A stretch of DNA of 64,000 nt from Betaproteobacteria bacterium (GTDB taxonomy: Bacteria; Pseudomonadota; Gammaproteobacteria; Burkholderiales; Usitatibacteraceae): positions 372,001 through 436,000 of the forward strand of contig JADJSD010000023.1 in NCBI GenBank assembly GCA_016711875.1, in the 5' to 3' direction. Of this stretch, positions 16,928-25,220 are shown in pieces (positions within the stretch are counted from its first letter, which is position 1; each line of letters opens with the position of its first letter). The position numbers and the translations under genes were made by a program. The notes beneath the pieces are model-generated. The model worked only from the letters and a program-made list of their open reading frames with translations, did no database searches and was not told the origin of the DNA.

Positions 16928-18280
16928 CGTGGGGCCGTCACCAGCCGTCCGGACACCGGCGCCCCAGTCCAGCTTGCGCGTCGCGACCATCCCCGCCGCC
17001 AGCATCCCGAACACGAGCACCGATCCGGCGAGCAGCGCGTGATCCTCGCTTCGCAGCAGCGCGAAGAGCGCGCCGTAGAGCACCGCGAGCAGCCCGAGGA
17101 ACGCCATCGTGCGCCTGAGCGTCCCCAGCGGATGGCGCAGGTAGAACACGATGAGCAGCACGCAGGCCGCGGCGGCGGCGCCATAGGCCACGCCGAACGC
17201 GAGGTGCTCCGCGAGCGCGATGAGCAGCAGGAAGAACACGGCGAGCGCGCTCCCCACCAGCGCGTACTGCACGGGATGCAGCCGGATCCCAGCCGTCACC
17301 TCGGCGAGCGCGAGGCCCGCAAAGGTGAACAGCACGAAGAGGAATCCGTACTCCGTCGCGCGGTACGAGAGGCTGTAGACGTTCACCGGGTCCGCGAGCG
17401 AGAACCCGGTGGCCTTCTCCCACCGGATCGGCTTGCCCGGCTGCACGCGGGGCTGCCACGCGGAGAATCCCCCCGTGGCGAAGTGCGTCGTCGTCCACGT
17501 GGCCTCGAAGCCCTCCGGGCCCACCTTGCGCTCGTCCGGGGAGAACGCGCCGGCGAAGGACGGGTGCGGCCAGTCGGAGACGATGCGGATCTTCGTGGTG
17601 TCGCCCACCGGACCCAGCATCAATTGCGCGGTGCCGATGAGTTCGAGCGAGAAGCGGTACGCGATGCGGCCCGCGGGGGCGATCGTGGCGTAGTCGCCCA
17701 GCGAGCTTTCGAGGGAGAAGCCCGCCTCCGCGCCGCCGCGGCCCGCCGCGAACGCGCGCGTCTCCGGGCCCCACGCCAATGGCGAGACGCTCTTGATGCC
17801 GCGCGCGTCGCCGGTGGCGACCACGATCGAGGCGTCCTTCCAGCGTCGCGACACGGCGCCTTCCTGCGAGGGCGGTGAGGGCCAGTCGAACTCGCCCGCG
17901 TAGGCGAGGGAAGCGCGGTAAAGGCGGATCGGGTAGATGCCGCGGTGGCGGCTTTCGACGGGCGCGCGCGCCGCGATCTCGAGCGTTCGCGGCGGGAAGT
18001 ACGCCGTGGCGCAGGCCCGCGTCTTCTGCTCGGCGATCGTGTCCTCGCGGCCGGCGCGCTTCACGACGCGTTCCTCGACGATGGTCTCCTCGCAGCCCAG
18101 GGCGAGGAGCGGGCCCACGACCGTCTGGGGACCGCTCGTCTCGCGGGCGAAGGTCGATTCGACTTCGTTCGCGCGCTGGCGCCGCTCGGCCACCTTGCCG
18201 GAGACGAGCGCGAGGGGGACCAGGATCGCGGCGGCCACGAGGGCTACTGCGCCGGTACGGACGAGGAGGGGAAATTTCAT
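16922..18280 (-). CDS. creD: CreD-family inner-membrane protein
   Basis: A 452-residue protein of the CreD family (colicin E2 tolerance/inner-membrane stress protein regulated by CreBC in enterics). It has one N-terminal helix (GAVALVAAAILVPLALVSG) and a large periplasmic domain, including YFPPRTLEIAARAPVESRHR and the conserved SLSYRATEYGFLFVLFTF. A C-terminal cluster of five or six helices follows. Length matches the family. No creB or creC is nearby. The last codons and the stop lie inside the right attachment repeat, so integration of the islet may have replaced the original C-terminus. Confidence 0.9.
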   Translation of the reverse strand: MKFPLLVRTGAVALVAAAILVPLALVSGKVAERRQRANEVESTFARETSGPQTVVGPLLALGCEETIVEERVVKRAGREDTIAEQKTRACATAYFPPRTLEIAARAPVESRHRGIYPIRLYRASLAYAGEFDWPSPPSQEGAVSRRWKDASIVVATGDARGIKSVSPLAWGPETRAFAAGRGGAEAGFSLESSLGDYATIAPAGRIAYRFSLELIGTAQLMLGPVGDTTKIRIVSDWPHPSFAGAFSPDERKVGPEGFEATWTTTHFATGGFSAWQPRVQPGKPIRWEKATGFSLADPVNVYSLSYRATEYGFLFVLFTFAGLALAEVTAGIRLHPVQYALVGSALAVFFLLLIALAEHLAFGVAYGAAAAACVLLIVFYLRHPLGTLRRTMAFLGLLAVLYGALFALLRSEDHALLAGSVLVFGMLAAGMVATRKLDWGAGVRTAGDGPTQ

Positions 18281-18508
18281 GGGCGTGGGGCTTCCGGCGT
18301 GAGGGAGGACGGGGAAAGGCTAGCCGCCGATCATGGCAATCCCGGGGCGCGGAAGTGGCAAGTCCCGGGGGCCGCCGGGCAAACTTCCTGCCTCCGTCGC
18401 GGTCCAACTCGCCTGGCCTCCCGATTTCGCGTCCTTTTTGCGGGGGGCCCCGTCCGGCCGCCGGCGGTGCACACTGGGAAGTGGCGCGACCATCCACTGG
18501 AGTTGGCC

Positions 18509-19111
18509 ATGATGAAAACCCTCGTAGCCTGCGTATCGCTCGCGGCAGCCGTAGCCCTCGTGGCGACCGATGACGCCTTCGCCCAGAACCGCGGGGGCGG
18601 TGGGTCGCGCGGTGGCGGAAGCGGCGTCTCCGGTGGGGGCGGCCCTTCCGGCTCCCGGCATTCGGGCGGTCCGTCCGGCAGTTACTCGGGCTCGCGTCAC
18701 TCGGGCGGCCCTGCCGGCGGTTACCACGGCGGTCGTCACGACGGCGGCAACCGCCATGGGGGCCATTACGGCGGCTACTATGGCGGCTATTACGGAGGCT
18801 GGTACGGCTCCGGCCTCTACTGGGCCTGGCCCTGGTACGCCGGTTATTACGGGAGCGGCTATCCGTATTTCGGCTACTACGGCTATTACGGTCCGTACGC
18901 GGCCTACCCGGCCTACGAGCCGCCGCCGACGGTGTACGTCGAGCCGGCTGCGGGCGGCGCGATCTCGCCGGTCCCGGCGCCCGCGCCGAAAGTCCTCTGG
19001 TACTACTGCAACGAGCCCGCGGGCTACTACCCCTACGTGCAGGAATGCAACGCGCCATGGGTGAAGGTGATCCCGCCCGAGCCGTCCTCCACCGCGCAGG
19101 TGACGAAATGA
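18509..19111 (+). CDS. Secreted Gly/Tyr/His-rich protein
   Basis: A 200-residue protein starting at ATG 18509 after GGAGTTGGCC. It has a signal peptide (LVACVSLAAAVALVATDDAFA-Q), a Gly/Ser-rich segment, then His/Gly/Tyr repeats (HYGGYYGGYYGGWYG) and a Pro-rich region. The C-terminus contains WYYCNEPAGYYPYVQECNAP with two cysteines, a motif common in small surface or envelope proteins of Betaproteobacteria. The role is unknown. Two lipoprotein genes follow in the same orientation. Confidence 0.75.
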   Translation: MMKTLVACVSLAAAVALVATDDAFAQNRGGGGSRGGGSGVSGGGGPSGSRHSGGPSGSYSGSRHSGGPAGGYHGGRHDGGNRHGGHYGGYYGGYYGGWYGSGLYWAWPWYAGYYGSGYPYFGYYGYYGPYAAYPAYEPPPTVYVEPAAGGAISPVPAPAPKVLWYYCNEPAGYYPYVQECNAPWVKVIPPEPSSTAQVTK

Positions 19112-19118
19112 GGGCCCC

Positions 19119-19811
19119 ATGAAGATCTCCCGCAGGCTTTTCGTCGTTCCCCTCGTCGCCGCCGGCGCGTTGATCGCCGGGTGCACCGTGATGCCCACGG
19201 GGCCCAGCGTGATGGCCCTGCCGGGTTCGCGCATGAGCGTCGAGCAGTTCCAGGCCGACGCATCCGAGTGCCAGGGATACGCAGGCGCGGTGGTGGGTAG
19301 CAGCGGCGGCGCCATCGCGCAGAACGCCGACAACGCCACGGCGGCCTCGGCCGTGTCGGGCGCGCTGGTGGGCGCGGCCACCGGTGCGGCTATCGGCGCG
19401 GCGACCGGACAGGCGGGGCATGGCGCCGCCGTCGGCGCCGGCGCGGGGTTGCTCCTCGGCGGGATCGCGGGCAGCGGCCATTCGTCGATGTCGTCCTTCC
19501 AGCTGCAGCGCGGCTACGACGGCGCCTACCTGCAATGCATGTATGCGCGGGGGCACCGCGTGCCGGCGCCGCGCGGCTACGCCAACACCGCGAGGGCCGC
19601 GTCGTCGTATCCGGGCGAGGCCGCGCCGCGCTACCCGCCGCCGAACCAGCCGCCGCCCTCGAAGTCGAGCATCGTCGCGCCGACACTGCCCGTCTACGTG
19701 CAGCCGCCAGCCAGCCCGCCCTCGGGGACGCCGCCGGCCCGCTATCCCGCGCCGCCGAACGTGCCCCCGTCGAGCTATCCGCCGCCGGATGCGCCGCCGC
19801 CGCGCAAATGA
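19119..19811 (+). CDS. Glycine-zipper lipoprotein
   Basis: A 230-residue lipoprotein (signal ending AGALIAGC) with a long glycine-zipper segment (GALVGAATGAAIGAATGQAG, then GAGAGLLLGGIAG) that usually inserts in or spans membranes. A Pro/Ala-rich tail (YPPPNQPPPS and similar) follows. The conserved Cys-containing segment QADASECQGYAG and the later YLQCMYARGH resemble YMGG-type Gly-zipper proteins. It starts 7 nt after the Gly/Tyr-rich gene, so they form one unit. A cell-envelope role is inferred. Confidence 0.8.
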   Translation: MKISRRLFVVPLVAAGALIAGCTVMPTGPSVMALPGSRMSVEQFQADASECQGYAGAVVGSSGGAIAQNADNATAASAVSGALVGAATGAAIGAATGQAGHGAAVGAGAGLLLGGIAGSGHSSMSSFQLQRGYDGAYLQCMYARGHRVPAPRGYANTARAASSYPGEAAPRYPPPNQPPPSKSSIVAPTLPVYVQPPASPPSGTPPARYPAPPNVPPSSYPPPDAPPPRK

Positions 19812-19856
19812 CGCCGCGCGCCTGACCCTTTCCGTCGTCCGACCCGGAGCCGTCCC

Positions 19857-20186
19857 TTGTCCCTTGCCCGGTACTTCGCCAGGTTCTTCTTCTTCACGCT
19901 CACGCTCGGGCTCGCCGGCTGTGCGACCTACGAACCCGATCCGCTCGCCGCTTCGTGGCAGGCCGCGACCGGCGCCATCACGGACGTGGGGCTCACGCTC
20001 GTCACCGCCGATCACGCGACGGGCACGATCCGCGGCACGAAGGGAAAGACGGAGGGCATCATCGCCGTGCGAATGCGCGGCGACGGTCGCGTGGGCGTGG
20101 AGATCACCTCGCGCGACCCGGATCGGGTCGACCCGGCCCTCACCGAACGGCTCACGCAGGCCTACAACCGGCGGATGGGCCGCTAG
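19857..20186 (+). CDS. Small lipoprotein, function unknown
   Basis: A 109-residue protein from TTG 19857. It has a lipoprotein signal (FFFFTLTLGLAGC-A) and a compact alpha/beta tail (GLTLVTADHATGTIRGTKG, then GRVGVEITSRDPDRVDPALT). Its stop overlaps the stop of the convergent MFS gene. Envelope location is supported; no function is recognised. Confidence 0.7.
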   Translation: MSLARYFARFFFFTLTLGLAGCATYEPDPLAASWQAATGAITDVGLTLVTADHATGTIRGTKGKTEGIIAVRMRGDGRVGVEITSRDPDRVDPALTERLTQAYNRRMGR

Positions 20187-21355
20187 CGCTCCGCCTTCGG
20201 CGCCGGCGTCCGGGGCAGGGTGCTCACGACCGCGAACGTGATGGCGGAGATCGCCACCATCACGCCAAGCAGGGTCGTGAAACCGGCCTGCTTCACCACC
20301 GGCCCGATGAGCCACACGGCGAGCGAACTCGCGCCCAGCGAGACGGTGAGGCGCATCCCCGCCACGCGCGAACGCATCGTGTCGTCGACGAAGCGCACGA
20401 TCATCGCGTCGGTGAACGGGATCGCCCCGAAGATGGCCGCCATGAAGAGGAACTGGACGGCGTAGAACATCCAGCCGTCCGCGGCCATCGCGAGCAGCAG
20501 GAAGACGCCCTGCAACGCGATGATGGCGAGGTAGAGCCACTTGAGCGAGTACCGGTCCAGCAGGTTCCCCACGACGAGCTGCGTGAGCGAGGCCGCCGCG
20601 TACACGAACGCGAGCAGCAGGCCGATCTGCGCGGGGTCGCGCGAGATCGCCTGGAATCGGTCCATGAGCAGCTCGTAATTGGCGTTCGTGGAGAAGTTGA
20701 AGTTGAGGCTGCCGCTCGTCGCGGCGAGCGTCATCACGAAGAGCAGCTTCGCGATCGTCACCCCGGCGATCGGGTGACCGGAGGCCTTCTTCTTCGCGGG
20801 CGGCGAGGATTCCGCCGTGGCGAACAGGACGAACAGCACCCCGCAGGCGAGGCTCACCACGCCCGGGATCGCGAAGGCCGCGCGCCAGCCCGCGTACTTC
20901 ACGAGGAAACCCGTCACCACCGCGGCGAGGGCGAGCCCCAGGTTTCCGGCGAGGCCGTTCACGCCGATGATCCAGCCGGGCCGCGCCGCACCCTGCACCA
21001 GCATCGGGATGCCCACCGGGTGGTAGATGGACGCGAAGACGCCCAGCAGGGCGAGGGCGAACGCGATCTGGATCGGCGACGTGGTAAGGCTCACGAGGAT
21101 CGCCGAGACGCCCATCCCGAAGAAGAACACGATCATCATCGGGCGCCGGCCCCACTGGTCGCCGAGCTTGCCCGAGGGCAGCGACCCGAGCCCGAAGAAG
21201 AAGAAGGCCGCCACGCCGTAGGGCATGAGGTCCTCCCAGCGCGCCAGGCCGAACTCGGCGGCGATGCTCGTCACCGCCGTGGCGAAGATGAGCAGGAACA
21301 TGTGGTCGATCGCGTGACCGACGTTGAGGAGCGCCTGGGTGGATCGGTTGTGCAT
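20183..21355 (-). CDS. MFS transporter (Fsr-like)
   Basis: A 390-residue major facilitator with about 12 helices and the loop 2-3 motif GKLGDQWGRRPMMI. NVGHAIDHMFLLIF at the start and the pattern GVFASIYHPVGIPML resemble the fosmidomycin-resistance (Fsr) group of drug/H+ antiporters. Start ATG 21355; upstream Met residues are less conserved. It is divergent from the alpha/beta hydrolase gene. The substrate is unknown, and Fsr-like membership alone does not prove drug efflux. Confidence 0.85.
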   Translation of the reverse strand: MHNRSTQALLNVGHAIDHMFLLIFATAVTSIAAEFGLARWEDLMPYGVAAFFFFGLGSLPSGKLGDQWGRRPMMIVFFFGMGVSAILVSLTTSPIQIAFALALLGVFASIYHPVGIPMLVQGAARPGWIIGVNGLAGNLGLALAAVVTGFLVKYAGWRAAFAIPGVVSLACGVLFVLFATAESSPPAKKKASGHPIAGVTIAKLLFVMTLAATSGSLNFNFSTNANYELLMDRFQAISRDPAQIGLLLAFVYAAASLTQLVVGNLLDRYSLKWLYLAIIALQGVFLLLAMAADGWMFYAVQFLFMAAIFGAIPFTDAMIVRFVDDTMRSRVAGMRLTVSLGASSLAVWLIGPVVKQAGFTTLLGVMVAISAITFAVVSTLPRTPAPKAER

Positions 21356-21470
21356 GGCGGGCATCATCCCCGAGGATCGCCCGCTTGTCATTTCGGGGCA
21401 ACGCGGCGCCGGTTGCGCCGGGTGCGGGGCGAAGCCTAGGATGGCGCTCCCCTCGAGAGGAACTCCAACG

Positions 21471-22532
21471 ATGATGACCGCCCTTCACCGCCATGCCGCC
21501 TTGCTGGCCGCCGGCGCCCTCGCGCTCCTGGCCGCCGGCTGCGCCCACCACAACCCGATGCACCATCCGGAGACCGCCCGGATCGTCACCGAGGAATTCA
21601 TGATCCCGGCGGCCGACCCGGGCCTGCAGCTCTACGTGCGCAACAAGCGCCGCGACGACCTTGCGACCTTCACGCCGGGCAACATCGTGCTCTTCGTGCA
21701 TGGCGCGACATACCCGGCCGAGACGGCGTTCGACCTGCAGCTCGAGGGCGAATCGTGGATGGACTACATCGCCAAGCGCGGCTACGACGTGTACCTGGTC
21801 GACGTGCGCGGCTACGGCAAGTCTTCGCGCCCGGCGGAGATGGACCGGCCCGCGGCCGAGGGCAAGCCGGTCGTGACCACGGACACCGCGGCGCGCGACT
21901 ACGGCGCGGCGGTCGACTTCATCCTCAAGCGCCGCGGCGTGCCGAAGCTCACGGTGCTCGGCTGGTCGTGGGGAACGGCCATCACCGCGCTCTACACCTC
22001 CCGCAACAACGAGAAGGTGAACCGGCTCGTCCTCTACGCGCCGGTCTGGCTGCGGCAGACGAAGTCGCTCACGGACACGGGCGGGGCTCTCGGCGCCTAC
22101 CGCACCGTCACCATCGACGCGGCGCGCAAGCGCAAGGGCGCGGGCATCCCGGAGGGCAAGAACCCGATGCCGGACGCGTGGTTCGACGCCTGGGCCGACG
22201 CGACCTTCGCCTCGGACCCGGTCGGCGCCCGGGCGAACCCGCGCTACGTGCGGGCGCCGAACGGCGTGGTGCAGGATGGCCGCGACTACTGGTCCGCCGG
22301 CAAGCCGCTCTACGACCCGGCGAACATCCGCGTGCCCACGATGCTCATCCTGGCCGAATGGGACGCGGACACGCCGCTCTACATGGCGCAGTCGCTCTTC
22401 CCGAAGCTCGTGAACGCCGAGCCCAAGCGCCTCGTCGTCATCGGCGAGGGCACGCACTCCATCATCATGGAGAAGAACCGGGGCCAGCTCTTCCGCGAGG
22501 TCCAGCTCTTCCTGGACGAGGCGCGGCGCTAG
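21471..22532 (+). CDS. Alpha/beta-hydrolase lipoprotein
   Basis: A 353-residue alpha/beta hydrolase with a lipoprotein signal (LLAAGALALLAAGC). The start is the ATG at 21471 after GAGAGGAA. The oxyanion-hole motif is LFVHGATYP, the nucleophile elbow is GWSWGTA, so Ser is replaced as GxSxG-like W-S-W. The acid is in EWDADTPL and the His is in GEGTHSIIM. It probably acts in the periplasm on an ester or lactone. No neighbour points to a substrate. Confidence 0.85.
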   Translation: MMTALHRHAALLAAGALALLAAGCAHHNPMHHPETARIVTEEFMIPAADPGLQLYVRNKRRDDLATFTPGNIVLFVHGATYPAETAFDLQLEGESWMDYIAKRGYDVYLVDVRGYGKSSRPAEMDRPAAEGKPVVTTDTAARDYGAAVDFILKRRGVPKLTVLGWSWGTAITALYTSRNNEKVNRLVLYAPVWLRQTKSLTDTGGALGAYRTVTIDAARKRKGAGIPEGKNPMPDAWFDAWADATFASDPVGARANPRYVRAPNGVVQDGRDYWSAGKPLYDPANIRVPTMLILAEWDADTPLYMAQSLFPKLVNAEPKRLVVIGEGTHSIIMEKNRGQLFREVQLFLDEARR

Positions 22533-22544
22533 GCGGCAGCGCGG

Positions 22545-22934
22545 TCAGGCTTCTGCCAGCGCCTTGCGGATGCGATCGTCCGCCTGCGTCGCGAGCTCGG
22601 TGAGCTTCGCGTCGCCGAGGATGCGCATCATCCCGGAAGGCGCGGCGAATTCGAGCGAGATGCGGCCGGGCGCCACTTCGCGCACGACGGCGTTGCAAGG
22701 CAGGAGGCTCGCGACGTCGGGATTGGCGCTGTAGGCCTCGTACGCGAGGTTCGGGTTGCACGCACCGAGAATCACGGTCGGGGCGATGTCCTTGCCCGTC
22801 TTCTCCTTGATCTTCGCGTGCAGGTCGATGCGGGTGAGGACGCCGAAGCCCTGGGTGCCCAGGGCTTTCGTGGCACGGTCGATGGCGCCGTCGAGGGTGG
22901 CGTCGATCTCGCGCTTGAAGTTGATGTCGCTCAT
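22545..22934 (-). CDS. DUF302 protein
   Basis: A 129-residue protein of the DUF302 family (LGTQGFGVLTRIDLHAKIKE, then ILGACNPNLAYEAYSANPDV and LLPCNAVVREV). These are small alpha/beta proteins of unresolved function that sometimes occur with sulfur or redox genes. No signal peptide is seen. It is convergent with the hydrolase. Confidence 0.9.
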   Translation of the reverse strand: MSDINFKREIDATLDGAIDRATKALGTQGFGVLTRIDLHAKIKEKTGKDIAPTVILGACNPNLAYEAYSANPDVASLLPCNAVVREVAPGRISLEFAAPSGMMRILGDAKLTELATQADDRIRKALAEA

Positions 22935-23001
22935 GGGATTCTCCGGGGCGTTGTATGCCCCCCAGAGTATCAGCTGACGGCCGGCGCCGCCACCCGCATC
23001 G

Positions 23002-23910
23002 TCAATCGAACCGGTAGCTCGCCAGCAGGCGCAGGCTCGCGAGCGAGTCGCGTTCCTTCGCGCCCGAAGGCGGCCGCACGACCTCGAGGGGAACGAAGAG
23101 CAGCTCGGCGCCCAAGCGCCAGCGCCGGTCGATGGCGTAGCCCACCCCGCCTGCGATCCACCCGAGCGTGTCGGCGGAGGTGAGCTTCGTGCGCTCGTTC
23201 ACGTCGAAGATGAGCGCGTCCACCTGCGCGGTGAGGCGCGTCTTCACGAGCCCGGCCGCGGCGTGCCACGACCAATCGCCGCGCCGCCAGGCCGCGGTCG
23301 CATCGGCGCCGAGGTAGTTCACGGTGAACACGTCGTTCGAGGGTGCCTGGCACTGGTAGGGGTTCTGCACGGGATCCGGGTTGCCCGCGAGCCGGCCGGG
23401 GCAGGTGATGTCGCCGCGCACCTCGCCGACTTGCCCGATGGCCCGGGCCGAAAGCGAGAATCCGCCTTCGTCGATGAATCGCCGGCCGACCGAGCCGGCG
23501 AAGAAGTGGCGTGCCTTCGAGCCGCGGATCTCCAGCGGCGGCGTCCAGGCGAGTTCCGCGACCCAGCCGCCGGGAAGGCCGACCGCGCCGCGCAGGCGGC
23601 CGAAGACGGGAGACTTGTTCAGGTCCTCCGTCTTGATGCCGCCCAGGCCCACGGTGCGCTGTTCCTCGTCCAGCCGCGGGATGTGGCCCAGGTCTGCGGC
23701 GAGGTTCCCCTGCCACGGGGCGAGCGCCGGCGTCTCGCCGTGGGACGTGAGGAGCGTCGTGCCCGCGAGATAGCGCATCGACCAGGCTTCCGGGGTCGTG
23801 CGGCCGACGGTCTGGTCGTCGCGGGTGACACGGGGGCCCGTGTCCTGGGCGGATACGCCGAGGGAAGCGGCGAGCGCGGCCAGGAACCAGCCGGTGGGTG
23901 CGATGCGCAT
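23002..23910 (-). CDS. Putative outer-membrane beta-barrel protein
   Basis: A 302-residue secreted protein (signal GWFLAALAASLGVSA-Q) with alternating hydrophobic and polar strands (WVAELAWTPPLEIRG, GGFSLSARAIGQVG, WRLGAELLFVPLEVV) and a terminal aromatic/charged end (LLASYRFD), as in outer-membrane barrels. One Cys pair (DITCPGR, YQCQAP) may form a loop disulfide. The specific family is not recognised. Confidence 0.65.
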   Translation of the reverse strand: MRIAPTGWFLAALAASLGVSAQDTGPRVTRDDQTVGRTTPEAWSMRYLAGTTLLTSHGETPALAPWQGNLAADLGHIPRLDEEQRTVGLGGIKTEDLNKSPVFGRLRGAVGLPGGWVAELAWTPPLEIRGSKARHFFAGSVGRRFIDEGGFSLSARAIGQVGEVRGDITCPGRLAGNPDPVQNPYQCQAPSNDVFTVNYLGADATAAWRRGDWSWHAAAGLVKTRLTAQVDALIFDVNERTKLTSADTLGWIAGGVGYAIDRRWRLGAELLFVPLEVVRPPSGAKERDSLASLRLLASYRFD

Positions 23911-23987
23911 GAAGGCCTCGGAGCGTTGACGGGAACTGTCCCGTCAAACACCCCGGGGCGGGCCGGCATTCCGCTGGGCGCGGAAGA

Positions 23988-25121
23988 TCACGCGCCGAAG
24001 GTGTAGCGCGTTCCCGTGGAGGTGAGGGGAACGCGACCCGGCATCTCCTGCCTCGCCACCTCGTAGAAGGTGCTGCCCGAGCAGTGCATGGGGACGAGCA
24101 CGTCCGGGTTGATCTCCTTGAGGGCGGCCACGGTGCTCTTTACGTAATCGAGCGGCATCGGCATCAGGTGGAAGCCGCCGAGGATCGCGTGGACCTTGTT
24201 CGTGCCGGCCACCTTCATCGCTGCCTTCACCGAGTTCACGATGCCGCGGTGGCCGCACGAGGTGAGCACCACGAGGCCCTTGCCCTTCACGAGGAAGCAC
24301 GTGGCCTGTTCGTGGCGGAAGTCGTCCGCGACGATGGCGAGCGTGCGCTTGGCCGGGTCCAGCCCCTCGGGGGAGCAGCCGAGGTCCTGCACGCGGCCGA
24401 CCTTCATGCGCGAGGGCTGCGCGGGCTTCTCGAAGGAGGCGAGCGGGATCGATCCGGTCGTGAACCCGTGGTCGGCGAGCAGCGAGGGCCGGTCGGCGAA
24501 TACCACCTTGAGGCCGGCCTGCGCGATGGCCTTGCGGTCGAGGGAGCCGAAGTTGCTGGGGCTCGCGGCCGGGCCCGTCTCGCGGGTGCAGAAGCACTCC
24601 TCGCCGCCCAGGTAGAACGGCAGGTCCTTGCGCAGCTTCGCCCGGTGCGCCGCGAGGAAGCCGACCATGCCGCCGAAATGATCGTAGTGGCCGTGCGTGA
24701 GCAGGAGCGCGTCGAGCTTCGCCGGGTCGATGCCCAGCAGTTCCAGGTTGGCGTTGAGCGTCTCGGCGGTGAATCCGAAGTCCACGAGCACCTGCTTCGT
24801 CTCGGCGCCGCGCGCGGACTCCAGGTGCAGCGAGAGGCCCCACTCGTTCTGCAGCGTGCGCGGCAACGCCGTCGAGGGCGGGCGCGCGTACCGCTGCACC
24901 GTGGCGCCGCCGAAATTGCCGCCGGGCTCGAACAGGTGGTGGTACGAGTCCGTGACGACGCGCACGGAAAGCCGGTCGACCTCGGGCGGGCTGCCGGTCA
25001 TCGGAGGCGCGCTTTCCTCCGGCGCCGAGGCGAACACGCCGCCGGCCAGGCCCAGGCCCGAGGCGCCCATGGCGGCGCAGAGGAGTTGGCGCCGCGAAAG
25101 GCGGCCGAGGTATTCGGACAT
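23988..25121 (-). CDS. Exported MBL-fold metallohydrolase (COG1237 type)
   Basis: A 377-residue metallo-beta-lactamase-fold protein. It starts at ATG 25121 with a twin-arginine-like signal (LSRRQLLCAAMGASGLGLAG). The zinc motif is THGHYDHFGG, with later histidines in TSCGHRGIVN and PMHCSGS. This pattern belongs to the group annotated as dihydropterin-type ribofuranosylaminobenzene phosphate synthase-like hydrolases (COG1237). Exported members are not thought to act in pterin synthesis, so the substrate is open. It is divergent from the M32 peptidase. Confidence 0.85.
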   Translation of the reverse strand: MSEYLGRLSRRQLLCAAMGASGLGLAGGVFASAPEESAPPMTGSPPEVDRLSVRVVTDSYHHLFEPGGNFGGATVQRYARPPSTALPRTLQNEWGLSLHLESARGAETKQVLVDFGFTAETLNANLELLGIDPAKLDALLLTHGHYDHFGGMVGFLAAHRAKLRKDLPFYLGGEECFCTRETGPAASPSNFGSLDRKAIAQAGLKVVFADRPSLLADHGFTTGSIPLASFEKPAQPSRMKVGRVQDLGCSPEGLDPAKRTLAIVADDFRHEQATCFLVKGKGLVVLTSCGHRGIVNSVKAAMKVAGTNKVHAILGGFHLMPMPLDYVKSTVAALKEINPDVLVPMHCSGSTFYEVARQEMPGRVPLTSTGTRYTFGA

Positions 25122-25220
25122 GGCGAAGCCTCCGGCGTTTGTCGTTACGCGGCAGCATACGCCGCCTCCCCGGGGCGCGGGAGTGGTAGATTCGCGCCTT
25201 TCCCGCTTCCGGACGTCGCC

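Noticed and set aside
18281..18508. Regulatory RNA in the gap before the Gly/Tyr-rich gene
   Set aside because: No stable stem with a T-tract or recognisable riboswitch core was found; only a Shine-Dalgarno before ATG 18509.
16938..22457. Very long antisense reading frames (for example 1839 codons here, 1294 codons at 31392-35276, 1416 codons at 53889-58139)
   Set aside because: They lie over well-supported genes in other frames, have Arg/Ala/Gly-rich composition and no domain motifs. High GC removes stop codons by chance.
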